A stretch of 64,000 bases of DNA from Simmondsia chinensis (Eukaryota > Streptophyta > Magnoliopsida > Caryophyllales > Simmondsiaceae): assembly GCA_018398585.1 (NCBI GenBank), contig JAGTTD010000009.1, forward strand, positions 16,807,193 through 16,871,192, written 5' to 3'. The first letter of the stretch is position 1; each line of letters opens with the position of its first letter. Under the pieces are notes generated by a model. It was not told where the DNA came from. It did not search any database and saw only the letters and a list, made by a program, of their open reading frames with translations. Shown here piece by piece: positions 11,211-22,165 of the stretch. Position numbers and translations under genes: made by a program.

Positions 11211-11390
11211 TTTTAATATTTTTTGTCCTTGTAAAGAGACTTTTGTTGTACATGTTACTCACTTGTAATTTTTCTTTTATATGTAAGCCATGTGCTCCTT
11301 CCACAACCAATGAAATGCAAATTTTGTTTAATATATCTCTCAGATTGGAAGTTCTTTTAATTTTTTTTTCCTTAATTTAAGGATCAGGAG
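11211..11390 (+). other. Shared 3' flank between convergent accessory ORF and Tat pol
   Basis: This non-coding stretch after the coiled-coil stop matches 48375-48545: GGATTAAGAC, the region TATGTAAGCCATGTGCTCC, and AATGAAATGCA followed by T-rich sequence. The conserved AATGAAAT could be a poly(A) signal variant for the plus-strand gene. The minus-strand integrase ends just beyond it, so the two genes converge here. Confidence 0.45.
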
Positions 11391-12662
11391 GTTGATCCTT
11401 AAGACATTCGTACTAAAATTGAGCCCATATCTTTGAGAATCTATACTTAAGGATTTCTTTGTTAGACTCCTAGATCGATGGTGCATATTTATTGAAAACC
11501 CACCATCGACAGCCCAAGGGTGAGTCCTTCCATCTAGGTCTTAGTGTAGATAGGTATTTCCACCAAATACCTCTATGACCCTAAACGGGCATTCTCAATT
11601 TGGGGACCATTTCTCAAAGACTCGATCCTTCTTGCCAATGGGTAAAACCACTTTTTAGGTAAGATCCCCTCAGTCAAAGGACCTAAGTTTTTCCCTTTTG
11701 TTATGGGCTTTCAACCATCTTCTTTTGAGTTTTTAATTTATGAAGAGCATCACGCCTTACTTGGTCTAAATTAGTAAGCTCAACCATCATGGACTGCTCA
11801 TATTCAAGTTCAGGAAACATTCCTTAATAAGCTAGTTTAATGAACTGAACTGTTATTTCCATTGGCACCATACCATCATGGCCATACATCAAATGGAAAG
11901 GAGTTATCCCAATTGCATCTAGCGGTTCTATATGCCCAAAGGGCATCTAGTACCAGCCCATGCCACTTTCTAGGTTTATCCCCTATCATATTTTCAATGT
12001 TAGCCTTCAGAATCTTGTTGGTTGACTCTGCCTGGTGAAGCCTAAGCATGATAAGGTGTTAAGTTTAAGATTTCTATGTTGAAACTTTTTGTAAACTCTT
12101 TAATCTCAGCCCCATTAAACACTTTAGCCCGATCTCCTGTGAAGGTTTTTGGGATGCCAATCCTACATGGGATGTGTTCTTTGACGAACTCAATCACATG
12201 TTGCTAATTGATATTCCTATATGGTTTAGGTTCTACCCACTTTTTGGAATATTCAGTAGCCACCATAATACGAGGGTCCTGTTTACTGGAAGGAGTGTTA
12301 ATCTCCCCTATAATGTCCATTGCTCAACCCCTGATTTGCCGTGGTTCGACAATAGCATGCATCTCAACTGCTGGGACTCTTGGCACATGTCATGTCTTTG
12401 GCATGCTCTGTGTCCCTTGGCATACATAATGCTAAATGAGCCAAAGCATTTTGTTTCCAGCTAGATGGGATCCACAGATACCCTCTTGGGCTCCTAGCAT
12501 TACTAGCATTGCTTCATCCAAGTCAAGGAACTTGAGAAGCACTCCACTAGCGTCCCTTTTATACAACTCACTAGACTCACCATCCAGATGGAACCCTTGA
12601 GCTCTCATTTTCTTCTTTCTGTCCTTAATATATTTTTGAGGGTTCTTAAAGTAATCCACCAA
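11391..12662 (-). pseudogene. Tat-1 integrase (minus strand)
   Basis: Reading the minus strand from 12662 gives a zinc-binding H2C2 region (DGVLLKFLDLDEA-type text, GAQEGICGSHLAGNKMLWL). The core follows, of which HQAESTNKILKANIENMIG and RKWHGLVPDALWAYRTA are clear (about 11920-12030) and include the catalytic Glu. Near 11520-11640 the C-terminal domain reads PFRVIEVFGGNTYL and DLDGRTHP. The same C-end is at 48552-48782. Many frameshifts and stops are present. The sequence type is that of Tat/Ogre-lineage gypsy elements. Confidence 0.85.
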
Positions 12663-12688
12663 GGGCTTCCTCCAATCCTCTTGTTGAC

Positions 12689-13700
12689 TTAGGATAGTTT
12701 GATTGGCTTCACAGTACTCGAAGTGTTACTTGGCGTGTCTTCTGCTATGAGGGCACAGGACTCAGTGAACTCGATGTTATGATTTAGAATCTTAGTCTTG
12801 ATGACCATGGTTTTATCACACCAAGTTCTAGGAATTTTGTGCCAAGATGCCAACGGAGCCAACTCGTTGGCTACCTTATTGTGTTCCCTGGGAATATGTT
12901 CAAACTGACAACCATCGAATTTACTGAACAGCTTATGTACTACAGATAGGTATCGATTCGAGGAACCACTTAAACATTGAAATTCCCCTTTTATTTGGTA
13001 CATTACCAACTGCTTATCCCCTTTGATGACTAATGCCTCGTGCTCTGCCATGTTGTTGGAAATTTACCCACTCATTTGAACATTTATCCACCAAGATGAC
13101 AGCCATTGTTTCATGATCCCATTAGGGGATTCTATCACGATTCCAACTACATCACTTGAATTGGTCCTCAAACCACCAAATAATAGTTTCCAAGGAACCG
13201 GTCTACCACTAGAAGTTATTCTGGCTCATTGTTTAAGCCAGTATGAATGTTTGGGTGGTCAACTAAAAAGTCTGTTAAAGCTTATTCCTTTACCAAATTT
13301 TGTGAGACATCAACCAACTCAAGCAGAAGTAGAGCTAGGCTCCATTTATTTAGTCTCCCTCTTAGAAATGGTCTATCCGGCATGTACTTGAGCACATCTG
13401 CCTGGGCAACCACATATATAGCAAAATGCCAATAAATATTGTCTCAATTTTATTCATGCCAAAATAATGGCAAACCGAATTTTTTAATTGAGGAATACTT
13501 TATTTCACATTCATTTAGGCAACAGCAAAAGTAGAACACAACCTGTTCAAAACGCTGCTCGTTGTCTGTATAAGAAAACAACTAATAGATTCCTCATATG
13601 CAGAGACATAGATCTTCAAAGGCTTGCCCTACTTTGGTGGAATAAATACTTACGGCTTAACTAAGTACTCTTTGATTGCCTCGAAGGCTGCTTGATGCGG
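12689..13700 (-). pseudogene. Tat-1 RNase H region (two RNase H-like parts)
   Basis: The minus strand from about 13700 shows the tail of the standard RT-linked RNase H (FLRGRLNKWSLALLLLEL). A second RNase H follows, with WKLLFGGLRTNSSDVVGIVI and IESPNGIMK (about 13100-13180). It continues in the open frame 12689-13051: NMAEHEALVIKGDKQLVMYQ, FSKFDGCQF, HIPREHNKVANELAPLAS. A second RNase H after the first is a known mark of the Tat lineage. About 15 residues seem to be missing after AEHEALVI. Confidence 0.75.
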
Positions 13701-14990
13701 CTCCTCTCATTTGAAGTCCTTTTTAGGCTTGAGTCTTGGCAGTGGAGAAAAGACTTTTGTTTTCTGTGCGACATTCGAGAAAAAAGGTCTCAAGAAATTA
13801 ACCTGCCAAAGGAAGTGTTGAAGCTCTGTTTTGTTTGAGGGCAGTTTGGCTTGTTGGATGGCCTTAGTCTTATTAATACCCACCTCGATGCCCCTTTGGT
13901 GCACCAAAAAAACCAAGAAAGTTAATAGCTCGTACAGCAAAAGCACATTTTAATGGGGTCATCGTGAGGTTATGGGCCCTCATCTTAACGAACGCACCCC
14001 TGAAGTCCTCTAAGTGTTTGACTTGGGATTTTGATTTGCCTCGATGTCATCTATATAGACTTCCATGGTATTTCCAGCGAGGTTATGAAAGATCATGTTC
14101 ATGGGTAGGTGGCCCCAGTGCTCTTCAAACATAAGGGCATAGCCACCCATTAAAATGTCCATATTAGCCCAGGATACCTGGATGGCATTTTGTGAGTATC
14201 CTCCAATGCAATCATGACTTGGTAGTACCTACAGTGGCCATCCATAAAGGAAAAATCCTCATGTCTTGAGATTAAGCCAATAAGCATATCTACAATAGGC
14301 ATTGGATACTCGTCCATTGAAGTGGCGGCATTTAGATATCTGAAATCAATATAGACCCTGATTTTGCCATTTTTTTCAAGGACTGGAACAATAATTTCCA
14401 GCCACTCAACATACGTAGCAATTGTGATAAGTTTGACCTTTAAGAGTCTTTAGATCCCTTCTTTGACCAAATGAATGACTTATTGGGACATCCTTCTTTG
14501 GGCTTGAATGATGGGCCTCGAGCTTGGCTTAATAGGGAGCCTATGCTCAACCACTTGTCTGACTAGGCCCAGCATCTCGTGATGATCCCAAGCAATGTAG
14601 TCCTTCAATTCACAAAGCAAAGTTAGCTGCTACTCTCTCTGCACCACAAAAAGTAGAGTGCTTAGATAAACAGGTCTTGGGTCTTCTGTTGAACCCAAAT
14701 TAACCTCGAGGAGGGGGTCTATGACTTCAGCCCTTAAATCCTCTATTTTGGCTGATGCTGCTCTTATGTTAGAGAGATCCAACTGTTTTTCTTGTGTTGT
14801 ATGGTCTTGGAAGCCGTTGAATGGCTGCTCAGTCCAAAGCTGATGCATAGCATGCCAGGCCTCAAGCCTTGCTAATGCTGAGGAAATGGCCTCCGGGGCT
14901 ATTACTATGAGGTCTTGGTGCCTCAGAATTGGGTTTTTAGAGCACCTTAGAGGTCTCCTTTGGCTAGAACGGCTCTTTGACATCCCCAAA
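13701..14990 (-). pseudogene. Tat-1 reverse transcriptase (minus strand)
   Basis: Minus-strand reading gives HRLPIKPSSRPIIQAQRRM (about 14520) and IRVYIDFRYLNAATSMDEYP (about 14340). FSFMDGHCRYYQVMIALED follows at about 14250. The catalytic box is MEVYIDDIEA, with YIDD intact at 14046-14057. Next is QRGIEVGINKTKAIQQAKLP (about 13860), then QVNFLRPFFSNVAQKTK. The order and wording match Tat-lineage RT. Stops and frameshifts occur throughout. Region 14630-14989 is an open linker between protease and RT. Confidence 0.85.
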
Positions 14991-14999
14991 AGTCAGAGT

Positions 15000-15848
15000 C
15001 TTTAGACTCGAGATCTGCTTGACAAACCTCAGCTTCAGTTAGTGGGCTATGAAGGACGGCTATCATGTCCTATTGTTGGGCAGATTTTGGAGTGGTCCTT
15101 TTGACGTCTAGGGGTCCCACGCCATCTTCATAGAATTTTACCTCAACGCAGTTGTAGCAAGGCATGTATGGCCTGTTGTCTGCCATCACAACCTCATACA
15201 TGTCACGGTTCCAGAATATAAGCAACTAGTGAAGTGTAGATGGAATACAATAATTGGCATCAAGCCAATATCTGCCAAGCAAAGCATTATAGCTTAAGGT
15301 AGTTTCCATCACAAATAAAGTTGTTAGCTTATTTAAGCCAGCAACAGTTAAGATAATCGGGGTGACTCCTTTAGATTTGGTGGTAGCTCCAGAAAAGTGA
15401 TAAATTACAACATCTGATGTAATTAAGTCTTCTCAAGACTTACCAATGACCCCAAACATATATGAAGGCAATACGTTGATAGCTGCGCCCTTATCCACCA
15501 AGACCCTGTTCACCAGAACGCCATCAAATTTTGCCTTGATGTACAGGGGGTTGTTGAGTTTATTGGAGGCATTAGGCCCATCAAACATCGTCTTCATTAT
15601 GTCAGGTGTATCATCAAGAAATTTTGGTGTTGTAGCATTAACCTTAAAAGACAAAGGGTTGTGTGGTCCTTTAGTTGCCAGTACTTTTGCCACAAACTCC
15701 ACCTTAGGCTCCTCATCCGATGCTATCAGATCACCATTAAGACCTTCTAAGGCATCAGCTACCATGAATTCAAAGGGAAAGAGTAAGACAGTTCTAACAT
15801 CCATCTTTTTAGGGGGTGTCCCGAATAGAATCTAGAGCCCTTACTCTG
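15000..15848 (-). pseudogene. Tat-1 aspartic protease region
   Basis: The frame 15804-15433 reads NNPLYIKAKFDGVLVNRVLV then DKGAAINVLPSYMF. The active site, usually DGGAA in this lineage, reads DKGAA. After a stop it continues with GVTPIILTVAGLNKLTTLFV, SYNALLGRYWLDANYCIPST (about 15240) and YNCVEVKFYEDGVG. The coding sequence is cut at 15849 by the insertion of gypsy B and resumes at 21035. Confidence 0.82.
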
Positions 15849-16176
15849 TGTTATAATTCAAGATCAATCTTGAATCATAACCTAGCAAAGAGAAAGAATT
15901 GGAGTTGAAAAGAGGAGAAAAGATGAGAAATAAAGAGAGAGTTTGAGATGAGAGAAGAAGTTTGTATCAATATCATTCAATGAATCTAATTACAAGAACA
16001 ATCAAACTATTTATACTCGAACCTTAACTAAGTCGGTTTGAGCTAGAAATATCTAACAACAATGCACTTAGACCAGGTGCCTAAGCCAAGATGTTAAGCC
16101 TTCCCGCTAAAACTCTTTATTCAAATATTTATAAGAAATTCCACTTCTTACGATCCTAAATCTCCAAATCATGACA
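15849..16176 (-). repeat. 3' LTR of gypsy B (328 bp)
   Basis: On the plus strand it starts TGTTATAATTC and ends AAATCATGACA. It matches 20709-21034 over most of its length (for example GAAGAAGTTTGTATCAATAT). On the element's strand it ends in a palindrome with 14-base arms and one mismatch (15851-15864 with 15867-15880). The motif TATAAATAG at about 16005-16014 is a likely TATA box. Confidence 0.88.
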
Positions 16177-16194
16177 ATACTCCCTCCTTAAGGA

Positions 16195-16213
16195 CATTCT
16201 TGACACAAGAATG
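16195..16213 (-). promoter_or_regulatory. Pre-PPT stem-loop, gypsy B
   Basis: CATTCTTG and CAAGAATG form a perfect 8-bp stem with a 3-nt loop (TGT on the element strand). It lies 18 nt before the 3' LTR. The purine tract AAGGAGGGAGTAT lies between the stem and the LTR. Confidence 0.7.
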
Positions 16214-17649
16214 AAAGCAGGGAAATAATTGCTTTTGATGAACTTCAAATCTTCCCAAGTAGCATCTTCATTTTCCAAATTTTCCCATTACTCCGGCACC
16301 TCTTGAATCTTTCTTCCTCGTTGCTGAACTACGCGAGAATCGAAGACTGCTGCGGGTTCCTGCATAAGCTTTCCACTGACTGCTGCTTTTAGAGTAGCTA
16401 CTAAGCAAACTCTACCCTCTGCCACATGCTTCTTTAGAAGTGATACATGGAATACTTGATGGATATAAGAATTAAGAGGTAACTCCAGCTTACAAGCAAC
16501 ACTTCCTAGTTTTTCTAGCTCCTTATAAGGCCTAAAGTAGCGAGCACTCAACTTAACATTCTTTTGCATTACCACAGTCAATTGCCTACAAGGCTGCAAC
16601 TTTAAATAAACCAAATCTCCAACTCGAAAAGATTTAGTTGCACTCTTCCTATCAACAAAGAATTTTATTCTTAATTGAGCCAACTGTAAATTGTCCTTAA
16701 GTTGCTGCACTAATTGCTTCCTCTGAAGTAACAACCCAATAACTTCATTCAGAAAAGAAGCAGCCCCTGGTAGCACCATTGAAAATGGAGGATCATAGTG
16801 ATAGAGCACTTTGAAGGGAGTTGTTCCTAAAGCTGACTGTGTATGTCTATTGTACCAAAATTTTGCCAAAGGCAACCATCTGTGCCACTTCTTGGGATAG
16901 CTAAATGTCATACTTTTCAAATATTACTCAACACACTGATTCACTCATTCTATTTGTCCATCTGTCTGAGGATGATAAGAGGAGCTCCAAACCAAAGACG
17001 ATCCCAACAACGAGAACAACTCGCACTAGAAATGACTGGGGAACAACCTGCCTCAATTTGAAATAATGGATTGAGGAAACCCATGGAGCTTGTAGATGTT
17101 ATCCAAGAAGACCTTTGCATGTTTCTCAGCTGAAATTGGGTGATTCAAGGCTATAAAATGCCCAAAGTTGGTGAATCGATCCACTACAACCCAGATGATC
17201 TCCTTCTCCTCAGACTTAGGCAACCCCTCAATAAAATCCATACTTATGTGTTGCCATGCTCTATTAAGAATGGGTAAGGGCTGAAGCATGCCTTGGTAAT
17301 GCATATGATTAGTTTTAGTACGCCGACGAACATCACAAGCTTGAACAATTTCCACAACATTTTTCCTCATGGCCAGCCAATGGAAGTAATGTCTTAATCT
17401 TTGGTAGATACCTTCAATTCCAGAGTGCTCTCCCCAAGATGAACCATGAGAAGCCAAGATAACCTATCTCCTTAAGTCTGTTATTAACCCAATGTATACC
17501 TTCCCCTTCACTGTCACAATGCCATTAGCAACATTCACCTTAGAATCTACACCAGATAGGCTGCTCTTGATGCTAAAGGCTGCAATGCAATCTTGAGCAG
17601 GACTATCACCATCATAAGATTTGTGCACATCTTCCGTTAAAGAAGGCAA
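16214..17649 (-). pseudogene. Gypsy B integrase
   Basis: Minus strand. The zinc finger part is VNGIVTVKGKVYIG-like text at 17464-17649 and SSWGEHSGIEGIYQRL near 17400. The core has HISMDFIEGLPKSEEKE (first Asp). The second Asp motif is broken: PQSIISN is followed by a stop where SDRD is expected. TDGQIE retains the Glu but is followed by a stop (about 16945). The C-terminal domain is open (16288-16920: VGDLVYLKLQPCRQL, NVKLSARYFRPYKELEK, SYIHQVFHVSLLKKH). A short tail with NEDATWEDLKFI precedes the polypurine tract. Confidence 0.9.
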
Positions 17650-19049
17650 AATAACTGAAACAACAAAGCAGGAATCTAGTTATGCCTCTTCTTCTCTATG
17701 TTACAGTACATCTGTAACAAGATTCTCCCTCCCACTAAAAATGCTCATTCGAATAATCCAACCCAAGCATCATCATGAGACCTTTGCGTTGCACCCTTGT
17801 GGTAATTTTCTATTTCAACAAGTACATAAGACTTTGGTGATCAGTTCTAATGATGAAATGGTGACCCTTTAAGTAATGTCTCCACTTCTTTACTGCAACG
17901 AGGATTGCAAGGTACTCTTTCTCATAAATGGGCAAACTCAAATGCTGTGAACTAAGAGCTTGGCAAAGATAAGCCACCAGTCTTCTTCTCTGAAATCGAA
18001 CCGCTCCCACACCCTTCCCACAAGCATCTCTCTCCAATAAAAAAGGTACACTAAAATCTGGCATAGCAAGCATAGGGGCTAAGCCCATGGTAGCCTTTAA
18101 CCTCTCAAATGCTTCTTGAGTTGCTTCAGACCACTGGAAAGCATCTTTTTTGAGAAGACTAGTTAATGACTTAGCAATCATACCATAACCAGCCACAAAT
18201 TTCCTCTAATACCCTATTAATCCCAAGAATCCTCTCAACTGCTTGATGGAAACTGGTGTTGGCAACTGCTTCATGGCTTGGATCTTGGCTGGATCTGTGG
18301 CTACCGCATCAAACGAGATGACATGGCCTAAATACTCCATTTGAGACTGAGAAAAGGTGCACTTGGAGAGCTTAACATATAGCTTGTGTTTGCGCACGAT
18401 CTTGAACACTTGACAGAGATGATCAACATGTGAATCCAATGTAGGACTATAGACAAAAATGCCAGCAAAGAAGACTATAACAAACTTCCTCAAGAATGAT
18501 TTGAAGACTGAATTCGTTAAAGCTTCAAAGGTGGCTAGGGCATTTGATAATCCAAATGGCATAACCAGAAATTCATAATGCCCATGATGAGTTCTGAAAA
18601 CAGTCTTGTGTATGTCTTGCTCCAGCACTCGAATTTGATAATACCCATGCCTCATATCCAACTAAGAAAAGTAATGTGACCCATGTCACTCATCCAGGAG
18701 ATCATCAATAGTAGGAATTGGGAACTTGTCCTTGATTGTAAGGGAATTGAGCTGCCTGAAATCTATGCACATCCTTTAAGTCCCATCCTTCTTCTTGACA
18801 AGTATGATTGGTGAAACAAAAGGACTACGACTGTCTAATAACATTAGTATTCAATAACTCATCCACATGTCTCTCGATCTCACTCTTTTGTGAATGTGGA
18901 TACTTATAAGGCCTTAGATTAATAAGATCTGAATTGGACTTTAACAGTATAGCATAGTCTAAGGGTCTTTTGGGAGAAAGGCAGGTTGGTTGCTCAAACA
19001 AGTCATTGAAGTCTTTAATCAACTTGCTTATTGATGGATTAGAAATCAC
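17650..19049 (-). pseudogene. Gypsy B reverse transcriptase and RNase H
   Basis: Minus strand. RT: DYAILLKSNSDLINLRPYKY, then DMRHGYYQIRVLEQDIHKTV and FRTHHGHYEFLVMPFGLSN. The catalytic box FFAGIFVYS has FFAG at 18461-18472, so both Asp are lost. [17 protein letters not shown] and LRGFLGLIGY follow. RNase H: YGMIAKSLTSLLKKDAFQWS, FLLERDACGKGVGAV and KEYLAILVAVKKWRHYLKGH (17810-18196). Stops lie at 18205 and near 18662, and a frameshift at about 18825. Confidence 0.92.
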
Positions 19050-19600
19050 CTGAGCATTATAGACTCAGTAGTAGTGGAGAACAAGTGACCTATCCACATA
19101 TAATCCCTCTTCCTGATCACATCTTCCAATCTTTTCCCACTCATCACCTATAGCTGTCCTTGCACCACAATGCCTTGCAACTTGACAGCATTGCCATTCA
19201 GATCAAAGGAAACTGAAAGCTAGGCAAAATCAAACACCAATGGACTGATTGTCTTCATCCAATCTATACCAAGAACCATATCACATCTTCCCAACTTCAA
19301 AACTCTGAAGTCATACACAAATTGATGGCCTTGCGTCTGCCAACAGAATTGTTTGCACTTCATTTGAGTAAGCATTGAGTTTCCATCAGCAACAATCACA
19401 GCTAAAGGGCTTGCCATGATCATTTCATGGCCTACTCTTTTCACAATGATTGGATCAACAAAGTTATGTGTACTTTCACTGTTAATCAAGATCAGTAGTG
19501 GCTTGTGGCTAACTTCCCCTTTGATTCTAATGATATTATAAGAGCAATTACCAGTCAAGTCTCTTACTGAAATTTACATCTCATCCTCAACAGAATCCTC
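19050..19600 (-). pseudogene. Gypsy B aspartic protease
   Basis: The minus-strand frame 19558-19220 reads SYNIIRIKGEVSHKPLLILI, then NSESTHNFVDPIIVKRVGHE. The active-site triad DSGST is replaced by NSEST, so cleavage activity is unlikely. RVLKLGRCDMVLGIDWMKTI and PLVFDFA follow. The region 19050-19220 is the linker to RT and has stops. Confidence 0.88.
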
Positions 19601-20708
19601 TTATACTTCTTCCACTTGATCGCTAGATTCAATCTCCATTTCTTGTCCCTCAGATCCATCATCTGCCTCAGCTCTAGAAACAGACATAAGAAGCTTAGTA
19701 TTGCATTTATGTGCAAAGAAATATCTCTGATTGCACTTGAAACACAATTTCTTAGCTTTCTTCTCTTCTAAACTCAAGGATTTATGAGCCACATTAGTAC
19801 TATGCGGCAAAGATTGTGCTGCCTGGCCTCTCCTGCTTCTTTGCCTCATAACTTGTAAGGACAATGAATTCTAATAGTTTAGCTTTTGATAAGCCTTTGA
19901 AGGAGTCATTGGATTCAATGCCTTCACCAAATTTTTAATATTTGGCTTGAGGCCACAGATGAAACTAGAAACATAACACGCTTTGCTAGCTCCAAGATTA
20001 ACAGTCATCATTCTAGCTCTCAAATTCTCAAATCATGCCATATACTCCTTCACTGAAGTTGTATGTGTCACTTTCTTTAAGATATCCACCACTTCTGCTA
20101 GATCCTCATCACCATAACTTACAAAATTCCTCTACAAACTTAGGCAAAGTGAGGGTAGGTTTGCTGAGAATCAAGCTATGGAACCACAATTCTTGATCTC
20201 CTTAACTCCACCTTCCCGACATCAATTACAAGATAAAAGCAAAAGTACCTCTCACACCTCCTAATCAATGATTTAGGATGCAATCCATCAAATGTGTCAA
20301 TCTCAACCTTAGGCTGTCGAAATCCAGTGATCCTAACCACAGCCACCCCTTCAGCACTCTCCTTAGATGCTCGAGGACACAAATGATCAGGAGGTCTCGT
20401 ATGCTGGCTTCCAGGTGATAATATTCCAGCTTGAAGAGACTTAGCTTGGTAAAGGAGTTGTTCTTGTAATCCTACCTGCTACTGATGCACTTGTTGCTGC
20501 GATCAAGATGTATCTCCTACTTCTGGATTCATTAATCCAATTGCTAACACCAAATCTTGGATCAGCTGTTGCAGCTAAGCTATCCTCTCAGCTTGATTCA
20601 CATCCGCAGCTGCAGTTCCAACAATAGATGTTTGCTTTCGACCTCTAGCCAGCATGATCGAATCAAATTGGAGCATGATTAAGCAATTATGCAAGTTGTT
20701 ATTCCAAT
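19601..20708 (-). pseudogene. Gypsy B gag
   Basis: Gag forms the particle and packages RNA. The start is near 20655 (MLARGRKQTSIVGTAAADVN). The middle reads ITGFRQPKVEIDTFDGLHPK and SLIRRCERYFCFYLVIDVG (20176-20382). The part 20170-19870 is frame-shifted but recognisable from its match to gag in C and G. The zinc knuckle LCFKCNQRYFFAHKC and the acidic tail lie at 19601-19864. A primer-binding site is not clearly preserved next to the 5' LTR. Confidence 0.85.
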
Positions 20709-21034
20709 TAGTTAACATATGAAAGGAAAATAATTGTAGTTGAGAAGAAGACAAATGATGAGAAATATAGAGAGAATTTGATATGGGAGAAGAAGTTTGT
20801 ATCAATATCATTCAAAGAATCTAATTACAAGAATAATCAAACTATTTATACTCCAATCTCAGCTAAGTTGGTTTGAGCTAGAAATGCCTAACAAAAATGC
20901 AATTAGATTAAATTAACCGAACTAACTACTTCAGCCGCCTTAGCTAAGCTCCTAAGCCATCCCACCGAAACTCTATATTAAAATATCTATAAGAAATTCC
21001 ACTTCTTAAGCCCTTAAATCTCCAAATCATGACA
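20709..21034 (-). repeat. 5' LTR of gypsy B (about 326 bp)
   Basis: It matches the 15849-16176 LTR from about 20725 onward (GAAGAAGTTTGTATCAATAT, CTAATTACAAGAATAATCAA, and the shared ending TCCAAATCATGACA). The first 30 bases, next to the primer site, have diverged. The LTR palindrome seen in the other copy is degraded here. Confidence 0.82.
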
Positions 21035-21769
21035 GTCTGCTCCCTTCTTAGGGCTGTCAACCATGGCTATATCCTGATTTTACTGTTAAGGACTGCCATT
21101 GGCTAGCATGTCCTATTCTTGTAGTTGGTCCTTAAGATCAACCTCTCGTGGTTGAGATTCCTCCATTAGATGGGGTAAATCTTCTTCGTGGAGATCATTC
21201 TCAATGTCAGACCATGTTGGGTTTAGACGGTTAAGAGGTTCCACTAAGTCAATGCCGAGCGGGGAGTATTCCTCCTCATCCTCAATAGATTTCAGCACTG
21301 GCAGGTCCTAGGCATGCTGGCCCAACCAAGACCCTTGCCCCTCATATAATGAGGACTAGCCCATCTCTCGAGCTTCTTACGAGCGGGCCCTTTTCTTGTA
21401 TTAAGAAGTTTGGTGTCAGCCGTTGGATCACTATGAACCATATGCCCAATTTGCTTGCCCCTTTGGACCCTGGCCTCTTCTTGATAAAGCTTTTCCAAGA
21501 TGGCATTGAGAAAAGTCCTCTGTGAGCTGCCTTTTTGCGCGGCTGCCTCCGTTTTAGGTTCGAGTAAGGTTGGAAGGACTAATTGCCTCTTGATTGTGGT
21601 GATTCTTCCTCCAGATATTGCCAAACCTAAATCTAGAAGGGTGACATCCTAACTGCCATGGTCCCGGACTAGTGTCCACATTTAGTAGGGTGTACTTTTA
21701 ATTCCTCTTGGGATGCACTATCCTTATGATGACCTGAGTCTTCAAAGGAGAGCCCTGAGGATTCCCGGA
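21035..21769 (-). pseudogene. Tat-1 gag-pol segment between insertions B and C
   Basis: Two minus-strand open stretches (21292-21624 and 21113-21298) carry no clear domain. They are charged and proline-poor, with text such as LVLPTLLEPKTEAAAQKG and PLGIDLVEPLNRLNPTWSD. By position and orientation they connect the zinc-knuckle part at 40547-40756 to the protease at 15433-15804. They are assigned to the gag-protease linker of Tat-1 from colinearity, not from motifs. Confidence 0.5.
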
Positions 21770-22130
21770 TGTTATGATACAAGATCAAACTTGAATCATA
21801 AACTTGAGATTTGAAAGTATGAGATAAGAAAGAAGTAAAAGAGATGAGAATTAGAGAGACAATTTGGGTTGAGAGAGAGAATTAGATCAATTTCATTGAA
21901 TGACTTTCAATTACAAGATATTTTACTTATTTATACTAAAGGAAATAGACGGCTAACACTACACACGAAAAACAAGCTTAAAACCAAACATAAGCATTTT
22001 CCGCCAAAAACATACTTAGCTGCTAACCACCTTACCCTCCATTCCCTCCAGATTTACAATTTGAACCCAATTCAGAATTGCACAGCTAAAAATTAACTAA
22101 AAATGCATAAAATCCTTCACTATCATGACA
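21770..22130 (-). repeat. 3' LTR of gypsy C (361 bp)
   Basis: Plus-strand start TGTTATGATAC, end CTATCATGACA. It is highly similar to 39980-40342, for example AGATCAATTTCATTGAATGA and GACGGCTAACACTACACA. The palindrome at the element-strand end pairs TTATGATACAAG with CTTGAATCATAA (one mismatch). Confidence 0.92.
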
Positions 22131-22165
22131 ATACCCGCTCTTTAAGATCATTCTTGCCCAAAAAT
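22131..22165 (-). promoter_or_regulatory. Polypurine tract and pre-PPT stem-loop, gypsy C
   Basis: On the element strand, ATTTTTG, GG, CAAGAAT (22150-22165) makes a stem in which one base pair is a G-U wobble in RNA. The purine tract AAAGAGCGGGTAT lies between it and the LTR. The stem is 19 nt from the LTR. Confidence 0.55.

Larger units (their letters stand above)
15849..21034 (-). mobile_element. Ty3/gypsy element B, full length but dead, inserted in Tat-1
   Basis: An LTR-to-LTR element on the minus strand: 5' LTR 20709-21034, gag, protease, RT, RNase H, integrase, 3' LTR 15849-16176. The flanking five bases are CTCTG (15844-15848) and GTCTG (21035-21039), a target duplication with one mismatch. 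Tat-1 sequence lies on both sides. Domain order and the ATWED-containing tail after integrase suggest a chromovirus. Confidence 0.9.

Noticed and set aside
12174..12464. Plus-strand ORFs over the Tat integrase region
   Set aside because: They are shadows; the minus strand carries integrase text here.
13113..13435. Plus-strand ORFs over the Tat RNase H region
   Set aside because: They are shadows of the minus-strand RNase H text (FLRGRLNKWSLALLLLEL and WKLLFGGLRTNSSDVVGIVI), with no motif of their own.
15446..15835. 129-codon plus-strand ORF
   Set aside because: It is antisense to the Tat-1 protease, whose minus-strand frame carries recognised motifs.
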